A stretch of 17,536 nt of DNA from contig JAOPVD010000175.1 in assembly GCA_025966295.1 (NCBI GenBank), positions 1-17,536 on the forward strand, read 5' to 3'. Below are positions 1-5,564 of this stretch, one piece after another. Source of the DNA: Frankiales bacterium. Lineage in GTDB: Bacteria; Actinomycetota; Actinomycetes; Mycobacteriales; SCTD01. Position numbers and translations under genes: made by a program. How positions within the stretch are numbered: position 1 is the first letter of the stretch; every line of letters starts with the position of its first letter. A model generated the notes under the pieces. The model did not search any database. It was not told where the DNA came from and saw nothing but the letters and a program-made list of their open reading frames with translations.

Positions 1-198
1 GCCGGCGCCACCGGCTACGGCGGCCTCACGGTCTCGGGCACCGGCACCACGGCCCCGCCGCTGCCGCAGGTGTCCTACGGCCCGCAGCAGCCGCAGTCCG
101 GGTTCGCGCTGATCACGGTCCCGGCCAGCCGCGAGGTCACGCTCGCCATGCCCCAGGGCGGCGGCGCCGTCTACGTCGACCTCGTCGGCACCACCTGA
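1..198 (+). CDS. C-terminal fragment of an unidentified protein, probably secreted
   Basis: The reading frame is open from the first base to a TGA at 196-198 and gives 65 residues. The start lies outside the window. The visible part is rich in Gly, Thr, Pro and Ala, with a Pro/Gln-rich stretch (PQVSYGPQQPQ) followed by a beta-type segment ending VYVDLVGTT. That composition suits the last beta domain of an exported or wall-associated actinobacterial protein, but no catalytic motif, membrane segment or sorting signal is visible and I do not recognise the family. A palindromic repeat starts about 30 bp after the stop and could terminate it. The call as coding rests on the open frame, the strong G/C third-position bias and the clean stop. 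Confidence 0.6.
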   Translation, partial: AGATGYGGLTVSGTGTTAPPLPQVSYGPQQPQSGFALITVPASREVTLAMPQGGGAVYVDLVGTT

Positions 199-229
199 CC
201 GCTCCCGTCCCGCTCCCACCCACCCTCTC

Positions 230-300
230 CCGGTGATCCACGGAACCAGCGCCCCCGGCTGAGCGCCTCAAACGTGGGCGCCACTTCCGTGGATCACCGG
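230..300. repeat. Palindromic intergenic repeat, copy 1
   Basis: Inverted repeat with outer arms CCGGTGATCCACGGAA and TTCCGTGGATCACCGG, an inner GCGCC/GGCGCC pairing and an apical stem TGAG (260-263)/CTCA (267-270) closed by a 3-nt loop. It lies between the stop at 198 and the thioredoxin gene start near 355. It belongs to the same family as 2441-2503, 9405-9467, 9729-9793 and 10910-10980. It could terminate the upstream gene or act as a 5' element for the downstream one. No T-tract follows. Confidence 0.9.
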
Positions 301-354
301 AAGGGGGCGGGGCGTGGCAGGAATGGCTGGGCGGCGCCGACCGTTTGCGTCGGT

Positions 355-762
355 GTGACCGGTCTCTACGTGTTGGCGGGGGCGCTGCTGCTCACCGCTG
401 CGCTGGCGGTGCTGCACCGCCGGTACGACGGTCGGCTGAGCGCCCGGGACAGCCGGGAGGATTTGCGGCCGCTGATTCCGGCGAGCGGGGAGCGGGCCAC
501 CCTGCTGCAGTTCAGCAGTGCGTTCTGCGCGCCATGCCGGGCCACCAAGCGGACCCTCGCCGAGGTCGCCGAGGCGGTCCCGGGGGTGCGGCACGTCGAG
601 CTGGACGCCGAGGGCAATCTGGAGCTGGTCCGCCGGCTGAACGTCCTCAAGACCCCCACCACGCTGGTGCTGGATGCCCACGGTCGCGAGGTGCTGCGGG
701 CCACCGGGCAGCCCCGCAAGGCCGAGGTGCTCAGCGCCCTGGGGCAGGCAGTACCCTCGTGA
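355..762 (+). CDS. thiX: Membrane-anchored thioredoxin-family protein
   Basis: The product is a thioredoxin-fold protein of about 135 aa. An N-terminal hydrophobic segment (GLYVLAGALLLTAALAVL) is followed by basic HRR, then a thioredoxin domain with the redox motif CAPC (FCAPCRATKRTL) and a cis-proline region (KTPTTLVLDAHGR). This predicts a domain tethered to the membrane that handles disulfide or persulfide chemistry. The GTG at 355 was chosen because it opens directly onto the membrane segment. The frame extends back to a GTG at 274, but that start lies inside the palindromic repeat and adds an atypical Arg/Gly-rich head. GTG at 370 is another option. No clear Shine-Dalgarno is visible. 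It lies upstream of DUF4395, CysA2 and DUF1416, the order of mycobacterial thiX-cysA2-sseC clusters. The end overlaps the leader-peptide promoter, so the rest of the cluster can be transcribed separately. Confidence 0.85.
   Translation: MTGLYVLAGALLLTAALAVLHRRYDGRLSARDSREDLRPLIPASGERATLLQFSSAFCAPCRATKRTLAEVAEAVPGVRHVELDAEGNLELVRRLNVLKTPTTLVLDAHGREVLRATGQPRKAEVLSALGQAVPS
752..757 (+). promoter_or_regulatory. -10 box of a leaderless promoter for the Cys leader peptide
   Basis: TACCCT fits the actinobacterial TANNNT -10 consensus and ends 7 nt before the ATG at 765. Transcription should therefore start at or next to that A, giving a leaderless transcript. The box lies inside the last codons of the upstream thioredoxin gene. 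No convincing -35 is visible. This arrangement is the one known for mycobacterial polycysteine leader ORFs. Confidence 0.6.
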
Positions 763-764
763 CC

Positions 765-839
765 ATGCGGCTGGTCCTGGTCAAGCGGAGGTCCATCGAC
801 CTCTGCCGTGCCCAGAGCTGCCTGTGTCGCGCTTCCTGA
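765..839 (+). CDS. Cysteine-containing leader peptide (24 aa) controlling the sulfurtransferase genes
   Basis: A 24-codon ORF, too short for most gene callers, starts with ATG at 765 and ends with TGA at 837-839. It begins MRLVLVKRRSIDLC and has Cys at residues 14, 19 and 21. The pattern 'RR-x-[IV]-DLCR...C.CR' is the hallmark of actinobacterial 'putative leader peptides' upstream of sulfur-assimilation genes. In mycobacteria such leaderless polycysteine ORFs act as cysteine-responsive attenuators: when Cys-tRNA is scarce the ribosome stalls on the Cys codons and the downstream ribosome binding site is exposed. Here the peptide lies 37 nt upstream of DUF4395-cysA2-sseC. The role is inferred from this family and context. 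The ORF and its promoter spacing are seen directly. Confidence 0.85.
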   Translation: MRLVLVKRRSIDLCRAQSCLCRAS

Positions 840-869
840 GCCCGTAGGAAGCCCGACAACCTCGAGAGG
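788..869 (+). promoter_or_regulatory. Candidate attenuator structures between leader peptide and DUF4395
   Basis: GAGGTC (788-793) pairs perfectly with GACCTC (798-803) just before the first Cys codon (804-806). GCTTCCT (831-837) pairs perfectly with AGGAAGC (846-852) across the leader stop codon. The DUF4395 ribosome binding site contains AGAGG (865-869), which is complementary to CCTCT (800-804) at the first Cys codon. A ribosome stalled on the Cys codons would cover CCTCT and free the binding site. The pairings are seen; the switching mechanism is inferred. Confidence 0.4.
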
Positions 870-876
870 CACCGCC

Positions 877-1302
877 ATGATCGACGCCCGGGGTCCCCGG
901 TTCGGGGCCTGGATCACCACCGCTGTGCTCGTCGCTGTGCTCGTGATCAGCGGCAGCCCCACCGCGGCCGGCACCCTCCTCACCGTCCAGGCCGTCGTGA
1001 TGGCGCTGGGCAGCCGAGGGAAGTCGCCGTACCAGTGGGTGTTCAAGACGCTCGTCCGTCCGCGGCTCGGGCCGCCGACGGAGCTCGAGGACGAGGCGCC
1101 GACGCGCTTCGCCCAGGTGGTCGGCCTGGTGTTCACCGTCGGAGGGGCCCTGAGCTTCTTCGCCGGCGCGACCCTGGCCGGCCAGCTGCTCACCGGGTTC
1201 GCCCTCGTGGCGGCCCTGCTCAACGCCGCGGTCGGGCTCTGCCTCGGCTGCGAGATCTACCTGCTGTTCAAGCGAACCACCACCAAGGGAGCAACCGTAT
1301 GA
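877..1302 (+). CDS. DUF4395 integral membrane protein
   Basis: The product is 141 aa with four likely membrane segments (about residues 11-28, 32-46, 79-98 and 102-132) and a cytoplasm-like charged link (RPRLGPPTELEDEAPTRF) in the middle. It carries a CLGC motif (C122/C125) in the last helix, and this cysteine pair suggests redox or sulfur-carrier chemistry at the membrane. DUF4395 proteins sit between thioredoxin-like proteins and CysA2-type sulfurtransferases in many actinobacteria, and their exact function is unknown. The ATG at 877 was chosen over an earlier ATG at 808 because a GAGAGG ribosome binding site lies 7 nt upstream and the earlier start would overlap the leader peptide. The stop overlaps the next start (ATGA at 1299-1302), indicating translational coupling. 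Confidence 0.85.
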   Translation: MIDARGPRFGAWITTAVLVAVLVISGSPTAAGTLLTVQAVVMALGSRGKSPYQWVFKTLVRPRLGPPTELEDEAPTRFAQVVGLVFTVGGALSFFAGATLAGQLLTGFALVAALLNAAVGLCLGCEIYLLFKRTTTKGATV

Positions 1303-2132
1303 GCCGCGAAGACGTCCTCGTCGACGCTGACTGGGCCGAGGCCCACCTCGATGACCCGAAGGTCGTCTTCGTGGAGGTGGACGAGGACGTGTCCGCCTAC
1401 GACGGCGGCCACATCAAGAACGCCGTCCGCCTCGACTGGACCACGGAGCTGCAGCAGCCCGAGGCCCTCGACCTGATCGACCAGGCCGACTTCTCGAAGC
1501 TGCTGAGCGCCAAGGGCATCAGCAACGACGACACCGTCGTCCTGTACGGCGGCAACAACAACTGGTTCGCCGCCTACGCCTACTGGCAGTTCAAGCTGTA
1601 CGGCCACAGCGACGTCAAGCTCCTCGACGGAGGCCGCAAGAAGTGGGAGCTCGACGGCCGCGAGCTCACCAAGGACGTCCCGGTGCGGGCGACCACGAGC
1701 TACCAGGCGCAGTCGCCCGACCTGTCCATCCGCGCGTTCCGCGACGAGGTCGTCGACGCCATCGGCAGCAAGAACCTCGTCGACGTCCGCAGCCCTGACG
1801 AGTTCAGCGGCAAGATCAAGGCGCCGGCGCACCTGCCGCAGGAGCAGAGCCAGCGCGCCGGCCACATCCCCACGGCCATCAACATCCCGTGGAGCAAGGC
1901 CGCCGCCGACGACGGCACCTTCCGCAGCGACGAGGAGCTCACCGCGCTCTACTCCGCCGAGGGCTTCAACGACGGCACGCCGACCATCGCGTACTGCCGC
2001 ATCGGCGAGCGCTCCTCGCACAGCTGGTTCGTGCTGCGCGAGATCCTCGGCAAGGACGACGTGAAGAACTACGACGGCAGCTGGGCCGAGTACGGCAGCC
2101 TCATCGGTGTCCCGATCAAGAAGGATGTCTGA
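1299..2132 (+). CDS. cysA2: Thiosulfate sulfurtransferase, two-domain rhodanese (CysA2/SseA type)
   Basis: This 277-aa tandem-rhodanese protein transfers sulfane sulfur from thiosulfate (or mercaptopyruvate) to an acceptor. The N-terminal rhodanese domain (about 1-125) is inactive-like. The C-terminal domain (about 140-277) has the active-site loop CRIGERSSH with catalytic Cys233, preceded by VDVRSPDEFSG and GHIPTAINIPW, as in mycobacterial CysA2/CysA3. The length is the usual one. An AAGGGAG ribosome binding site lies 7 nt before the ATG, and the start overlaps the DUF4395 stop. It is followed after 1 bp by the DUF1416 gene, so all three genes should be on one mRNA under the cysteine leader peptide. 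The exact donor specificity cannot be read from the sequence. Confidence 0.95.
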   Translation: MSREDVLVDADWAEAHLDDPKVVFVEVDEDVSAYDGGHIKNAVRLDWTTELQQPEALDLIDQADFSKLLSAKGISNDDTVVLYGGNNNWFAAYAYWQFKLYGHSDVKLLDGGRKKWELDGRELTKDVPVRATTSYQAQSPDLSIRAFRDEVVDAIGSKNLVDVRSPDEFSGKIKAPAHLPQEQSQRAGHIPTAINIPWSKAAADDGTFRSDEELTALYSAEGFNDGTPTIAYCRIGERSSHSWFVLREILGKDDVKNYDGSWAEYGSLIGVPIKKDV

Positions 2133-2133
2133 C

Positions 2134-2427
2134 ATGTGCGGCGCCCCCGACCAGGCCACCTTGCCGTCGCTGGAGGTCAGCCCGAACGAGGCCGTCATCC
2201 ACGGCACCGTCGTCAAGGACGGCCAGCCCCTCCCGGGCGCGTACGTCCGGCTGCTCGGCACCACCGGTGAGTTCACCGCCGAGGTGCAGACCTCGGCGAC
2301 CGGCTACTTCCGGTTCTACGCCGCCGACGGCGACTGGACCCTGCGCACCCTCGCGCCGGGCCAGTCGGTGGACACCACCGTGACGGCCGCCAAGGGCTCC
2401 GCGGCCGAGGTCACCGTCGAGCTCTAG
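2134..2427 (+). CDS. sseC: SseC / DUF1416 protein
   Basis: This 97-aa protein begins MCGAPDQAT and contains a carboxypeptidase-regulatory-like (prealbumin-like) beta domain (VIHGTVVKDGQPLPGAYVRL, then GEFTAEVQTSATGYFRFYA). That is the pattern of mycobacterial SseC, whose gene follows cysA2. A role in sulfur-carrier or sulfurtransferase function is proposed for the family but not established. The conserved Cys2 next to the start is characteristic. The ATG at 2134 is preferred because AAGAAGG lies 9 nt upstream and family members begin MC. An ATG at 2125 is an alternative adding three residues. Only 13 bp separate its stop from the palindromic repeat at 2441, the likely shared terminator with the convergent gene on the other strand. 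Confidence 0.93.
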   Translation: MCGAPDQATLPSLEVSPNEAVIHGTVVKDGQPLPGAYVRLLGTTGEFTAEVQTSATGYFRFYAADGDWTLRTLAPGQSVDTTVTAAKGSAAEVTVEL

Positions 2428-2440
2428 CCCGCACTGCCGC

Positions 2441-2503
2441 TGATCCACAGAACCGGCGCCCACACCTGGAGAGCCAGGAGGTGGGCGCCGGTTCCGTGGA
2501 TCA
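2441..2503. repeat. Palindromic intergenic repeat, copy 2, between convergent genes
   Basis: Arms TGATCCACAGAACCGGCGCC and GGCGCCGGTTCCGTGGATCA pair with one mismatch. The apical stem CCTGG (2465-2469)/CCAGG (2474-2478) closes an AGAG loop. It fills the gap between the sseC stop (2427) and the stop of the opposite-strand gene (2510), the ideal place for a bidirectional terminator. Confidence 0.92.
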
Positions 2504-2509
2504 CGGGGA

Positions 2510-3109
2510 CTAGCGGGTACGGCGCCGCCGGAAGACCAGCAGGAACGCGATCCCGGCGAGCCCCAGCACGGCGACGGCGACGAGCACCACGAGCACCGGG
2601 AGTGGGATCTCCCGCCCCGGCTTGAGGTAGACCAGCGTGTTGGCGCGCTGGACGACCGAGCCGTTGCGGACCTCGACCACGATCGCGGCGTAGGCCTGCC
2701 CCTTCGGCCGGCCAGGGCCGGACTTCACGGTGAAGGTGCCCGGCTGGATCTCGCCGGCCTTGAGGGTGACGGTCCGGTCGGCCATCGCGACGTAGGGCGA
2801 GCTGCCCGGGGCACCGAGGGCGAAGTTGCCGTCGTGCTTGGTCACCTCGGCGGCGTAGACCCGCGCGGAGCGGGTCACCTTCTCGACGTTGCGCACGGTG
2901 TACGCCACCTTGGACGAGCCGCGGGTCGGCACCTCCACGGTGAAGGTCGTGATCGGCTTCCCGTTGCGCAGCGACGGCACCGGCGTCACCTCGATGCCCC
3001 CGGTGCCGGCTGCCGACGCCCACGGGGCGAGCAGCCCCAGGACCACGAGGACGACGACGACGGGCAGGACCCGTCCTGGACGAGTCCTGCCCGTACGCCA
3101 TGTCCGCAT
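2510..3109 (-). CDS. DUF916 (WxL-interacting protein)-like membrane-anchored surface protein
   Basis: This 199-aa protein has a signal peptide (basic head, then VLPVVVVLVVLGLL, cleavage near ASA-33) and an extracellular beta domain (about 38-165). A C-terminal membrane helix (about 168-193) ends in a basic RRRRTR tail, giving an outside-facing topology. The beta domain has the DUF916/WxLIP layout: FTVEVPTRGSSKVAYTVRNV, later DGNFALG, then a 'KAGEIQPGTFTV' strand and a 'GQAYAAIVVEV' strand. In Firmicutes such proteins bind WxL proteins and peptidoglycan. It lacks the second (DUF3324-like) domain seen in the paralogue at 6145-7197. It is the last gene of a three-gene operon, 14 bp after the 382-aa protein gene. 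The family call is from pattern, not from a search. Confidence 0.75.
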   Translation of the reverse strand: MRTWRTGRTRPGRVLPVVVVLVVLGLLAPWASAAGTGGIEVTPVPSLRNGKPITTFTVEVPTRGSSKVAYTVRNVEKVTRSARVYAAEVTKHDGNFALGAPGSSPYVAMADRTVTLKAGEIQPGTFTVKSGPGRPKGQAYAAIVVEVRNGSVVQRANTLVYLKPGREIPLPVLVVLVAVAVLGLAGIAFLLVFRRRRTR

Positions 3110-3123
3110 GGGGAGAACCTAGA

Positions 3124-4272
3124 TCAGCTCTCGAAGAAGTCCACGACCATCGTGCCCTCGTACGTGCCGGCTTTGCTGACCGACGGGGCGGCCGCGAGGA
3201 TCGGGAAGGCGTCGTAGCTGCCGGTGACCGTGCTCAGGTCGAGCGGGACGACCGACTGCAGCGTGGCGGTGAGCTTGCTCAGCAGGCCGAGCTGCTGGCC
3301 GGACGTCAGGCCCGCCAGCGCGGAGGTCAGACCCGGCAGGGTGGAGCTGAGCGCGCTCTCGGCCTGGGTCAACGCCAGCTTGACGGTCGAGCCGACGATC
3401 GGCAGGCCGGTCGTCGGACCGGTGAGCACGCCCTGCAGCGTGCTGGTGAGCTTGGTGAGCAGGGCGCTCGGGTCGAGCGTGCCGCCGACCAGCGGCGCGC
3501 CGCCCATGATGCGCTTGCTCGTGGCCGCGGTGGCGTTCTTGGCCGGGTCGAGCGAGGCGATCGGGCCCTGGAAGGACGGGTTGTCGAACGTGCCGCCCTG
3601 CTGCGCGCCGCTGAGCGCGAACGGCAGCTCGCCGAGGCCGAGGGGCACCCCGCTGAGGACCTGGTCGACGAGCGGGAGCACCGTGTTGATCGGCGTGCCG
3701 GCGACATTGAACAGCTGGGTGCAGACGCTCTTGAGCGTGGGGCTCAGAAGGTTCAGGCCCAGCAGGTCGAGCACGCCGCCGAGCGGGGCGAGGAGGCCGA
3801 GCAGGCCGGCGGTGCTCGAGTCGGCGCAGGTGCCGAGCGCCCCGGCCGCGCCGCTCAGCACGACCTTCGGCTTCACGGGCAGCGTCGCCGTGCCGGCCAG
3901 CGGGTTGGAGCCGTACTGCAGCGACATCGCGCTGGCCGGGATGAAGGTCGTGTAGTCGTACCCGTTGGCGGTCTTCAGGTACAGGTTGGTCATCGTCGCG
4001 TTGACCTGGTAGCCGCTGCTGTTCACCATCCGGTTGGTGTCCGCGACGGTGGTGCGGAACGGCTGCGTCATGTCCGAGCCGAAGCTGAACGACGACAGCG
4101 CTGTGGTGCCGTCGACCTTGGTGACCTTGAACTGGCGGGCGCCGTCCGTGGTCGTGAAGGTGACGCCCACCAGGGCCGGATCGGCGAACGCCGGCGTGGT
4201 GAGCAGCGGTGCCGCAACGGCAAGGGCGGTGCCTGCTGCCAGGAGCAGCGAAAGGCGGGTCTTGGCGACCAT
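3124..4272 (-). CDS. Secreted WxL-like surface protein with large internal insert
   Basis: This 382-aa exported protein has a signal peptide ending near AFA-30. Residues 70-120 (TTVADTNRM, then GYQVNATMTNL, then IPASAMSLQ) line up with residues 81-120 of the 196-aa WxL-like protein at 5565 (TTVTDTRLT, AWSVTANVSEF, IPRSALKL). The last 25 residues (PSVSKAGTYEGTMVVDF) match its end (AGTPAGTYTGVLTQSV), the place of the second aromatic motif of WxL domains. Between them lies an insert of about 200 residues rich in Leu, Gly, Pro and Thr, with Cys149 and Cys184, which probably forms amphipathic helices. Trp of the WxL motif is replaced by Tyr88. GGAGGA lies 5 nt before the ATG, and the ATG directly follows the TAG of the LPFTG gene. 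Function unknown; likely held at the wall by its neighbours. Confidence 0.8.
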   Translation of the reverse strand: MVAKTRLSLLLAAGTALAVAAPLLTTPAFADPALVGVTFTTTDGARQFKVTKVDGTTALSSFSFGSDMTQPFRTTVADTNRMVNSSGYQVNATMTNLYLKTANGYDYTTFIPASAMSLQYGSNPLAGTATLPVKPKVVLSGAAGALGTCADSSTAGLLGLLAPLGGVLDLLGLNLLSPTLKSVCTQLFNVAGTPINTVLPLVDQVLSGVPLGLGELPFALSGAQQGGTFDNPSFQGPIASLDPAKNATAATSKRIMGGAPLVGGTLDPSALLTKLTSTLQGVLTGPTTGLPIVGSTVKLALTQAESALSSTLPGLTSALAGLTSGQQLGLLSKLTATLQSVVPLDLSTVTGSYDAFPILAAAPSVSKAGTYEGTMVVDFFES

Positions 4273-4497
4273 CTAGGTCCTCCGGGTGTGGGCGAAGGGC
4301 CGGTGGCCCGTCACGAGAAGTAGGACACCGACTGCGAGCAGCAAGGCGGCGAGGACCACGGCAGAGGTGAAGTCGAAGCCTGTGAAGGGCAGGTGCGGCT
4401 TGGGGCCCGGTGTGGTCACGCCCGGGTTTCCGAGGCCGCCCGGCGGGACGACGAGAGTCACGGTGGTTGCGCTGCCACCGTTTCCGCTTTCCGCCAT
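4273..4497 (-). CDS. Small LPFTG-motif membrane/wall protein without signal peptide
   Basis: The 74-aa product has an N-terminal 43-residue Gly/Pro/Thr-rich stretch, the sortase-type motif LPFTG (residues 36-40), a hydrophobic helix (about 44-63) and a basic tail (HRPFAHTRRT), which is a complete cell-wall sorting signal. It has no N-terminal signal peptide, and the frame upstream to an in-frame stop at 4588-4590 has no other start, so export would need N-tail translocation. A GGAGAGA ribosome binding site precedes the ATG. It is the first gene of the operon and its stop abuts the start of the 382-aa gene. Small LPXTG proteins (CscD) are part of Firmicutes Csc/WxL clusters, and this may be the counterpart. 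No sortase gene is in the window. Confidence 0.8.
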   Translation of the reverse strand: MAESGNGGSATTVTLVVPPGGLGNPGVTTPGPKPHLPFTGFDFTSAVVLAALLLAVGVLLLVTGHRPFAHTRRT

Positions 4498-4569
4498 GTT
4501 CTCTCCGTTGCCTTGTCGTGGTGTGACAGGTGCTTCGGAATCGCCGAGAGGACACGGGATGGCCTCCCC

Positions 4570-4598
4570 GGGCCAAGTGTGATGGTCCTAACTGACTA
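4570..4598. promoter_or_regulatory. Candidate operator upstream of the LPFTG operon (shared motif, copy A)
   Basis: The segment begins GGCCAAGTG at 4571 and ends TGACTA at 4592-4597. It matches 22 of about 28 positions, with a 1-nt gap, of the segment at 5454-5481 upstream of the second WxL locus. It contains an imperfect dyad, GGGCCA (4570-4575)/TGGTCC (4583-4588). It lies about 75 bp upstream of the ATG at 4497. AAGTGGCCT also occurs twice further upstream (4602-4610 and 4651-4659). The rest of 4498-4768 shows no convincing gene and should contain the operon promoter. Confidence 0.4.
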
Positions 4599-4768
4599 CA
4601 GAAGTGGCCTTCGCAACCTTTTGTCCGCACCGGGAGGACCAGTTGTCGGCAAGTGGCCTACACGGCACTGGTCCGCTTGGACAGACCGCTCAGATCTCTG
4701 GACGGACTGCCCTGACCGCGGCCGAAGCCCTTTCCCGTCGTGCCAGCACCGCGCACAGTCAAAGGGAC

Positions 4769-4978
4769 ATGTCGGGCGAACGTGAGGGTGTTGACGCAGT
4801 GCAGGACACGGTGCGAGCACGACGACGGGCGCTGCTGCTGGAGGCCTTTCGCACCTGGGGCCGCCGACCGCCGTGCGATCCGCGGCTGTGTCGGCACCGC
4901 GGTCGGCTGGACGACACCTGCATCCCGAGCATCGGCCGCTGCCGCTCCTGCGGCCAGGTGATCGGCCGCCGGCCGTAA
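4769..4978 (+). CDS. Small Cys-rich (possible zinc-ribbon) protein, unknown function
   Basis: This ORF of about 69 aa starts with ATG at 4769. It has an Arg-rich helix (VRARRRALLLEAFRTWGRR) and then five cysteines and a histidine: CDPRLCRH (36-43), C51, C58 and C61 in RCRSCGQVIG. The last pair looks like the knuckle of a zinc ribbon. The frame runs further upstream (to 4604), but that region has lower GC and looks non-coding. GTG at 4799 or 4811 are other possible starts, and the ribosome binding site (AAAGGGA) is close to ideal for none of them. It converges on the DsrE gene with 13 bp between the stops. I do not recognise the family. A regulatory or metal-binding role would be a guess. Confidence 0.55.
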   Translation: MSGEREGVDAVQDTVRARRRALLLEAFRTWGRRPPCDPRLCRHRGRLDDTCIPSIGRCRSCGQVIGRRP

Positions 4979-4991
4979 GCGGCAGCTGGGG

Positions 4992-5345
4992 CTAGTAGAC
5001 CAGCGCCTGAGCGTCGTCCTCGAGCGCCTCAGCGACGAACGACGCCGCTCCTGAGATCCGCACGCCCGGGACGAAGTCCTTCTGCGTCAGGCCCCGCCGG
5101 GCCGCGCACTGGGTGCAGACCGTGACCGTGCCCCCCGCCAGCACGGCCGCGAGCAGCGCCGCCGACGGTGGCGAGTGCTCGATCTCCAGGTCCCGGCCCG
5201 GTGTCACCAGCCACACCGACTCGCCGGTGAGCCAGAGCGACACGGTGGCGCCCGCCGCCGCCGCGACGGACGCGACCGTCAATCCCTGCATGCACCGCTC
5301 GGGCGCGTCCTCACCGGCAGTCACCTTCACGACCAGGCTTCGCAT
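4992..5345 (-). CDS. DsrE-family protein
   Basis: This 117-aa DsrE/DsrF-like protein starts MRSLVVKVTAGEDAPERCMQ, the typical opening of short actinobacterial DsrE proteins, and has the strand SLWLTGESVWLVTPG, the motif TVCTQCAARRG (C77/C80) and a C-terminal ISGAASFVAEALEDDAQALVY. The family fold resembles sulfurtransferase subunits such as TusD/DsrE that pass persulfide sulfur through a conserved Cys. Here Cys18, Cys77 and Cys80 are candidates. It lies about 2.5 kb from the cysA2 cluster, so a sulfur-relay role is plausible but not shown. The ATG at 5345 gives the usual family N-terminus; the ribosome binding site is weak. It is a single-gene unit, convergent with the small Cys-rich gene and divergent from the WxL-like operon. 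Confidence 0.88.
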   Translation of the reverse strand: MRSLVVKVTAGEDAPERCMQGLTVASVAAAAGATVSLWLTGESVWLVTPGRDLEIEHSPPSAALLAAVLAGGTVTVCTQCAARRGLTQKDFVPGVRISGAASFVAEALEDDAQALVY

Positions 5346-5370
5346 GCCCCGAGCATCCCAGGTGCCCTCT

Positions 5371-5387
5371 CCGGACCAGATGTCCGG
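5371..5387. promoter_or_regulatory. Perfect short dyad in the dsrE/WxL divergent region
   Basis: CCGGAC (5371-5376) and GTCCGG (5382-5387) form a perfect 6-bp inverted repeat around CAGAT. It lies 26 bp upstream of the DsrE start codon and could be an operator for that gene. Seen in sequence; function inferred. Confidence 0.3.
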
Positions 5388-5450
5388 TCGGTGGGCCTAC
5401 ATCGCCGCGCCCGCCGGCACCCCGGCCCGCCGACGTCGGATCTGGGCCTG

Positions 5451-5481
5451 TTCGGCCAAGTGGATTAGCCGAAATGACTAG
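5451..5481. promoter_or_regulatory. Candidate operator upstream of the second WxL locus (shared motif, copy B)
   Basis: TTCGGCCAA (5451-5459) and TTAGCCGAA (5465-5473) form a dyad around GTGGA with a single mismatched pair. From 5454 (GGCCAAGTG) to TGACTA (5475-5480) the segment matches copy A at 4571-4597. It ends about 84 bp before the ATG at 5565. The dyad plus its second occurrence upstream of a related operon suggest a common regulator. Confidence 0.45.
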
Positions 5482-5564
5482 CCCTCGCCATGTTCGCGGT
5501 CCGGGTGATCCCCGAAGGTTGTGGTGTCAGCACCCTGAACGCGTTCGAACCCCCAGGAGAACCC

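Noticed and set aside
1257..2276. 339-codon minus-strand frame opposite cysA2
   Set aside because: The opposite strand encodes an unmistakable rhodanese with active-site CRIGERSSH. The minus frame is Val/Asp/Ala-rich noise.
3119..4630. 503-codon minus-strand frame and a 407-codon plus-strand frame (3100-4323) overlapping the surface operon
   Set aside because: Both are Arg/Gly-rich shadows. The chosen minus-strand frames have signal peptide, LPFTG motif and tight stop/start junctions.
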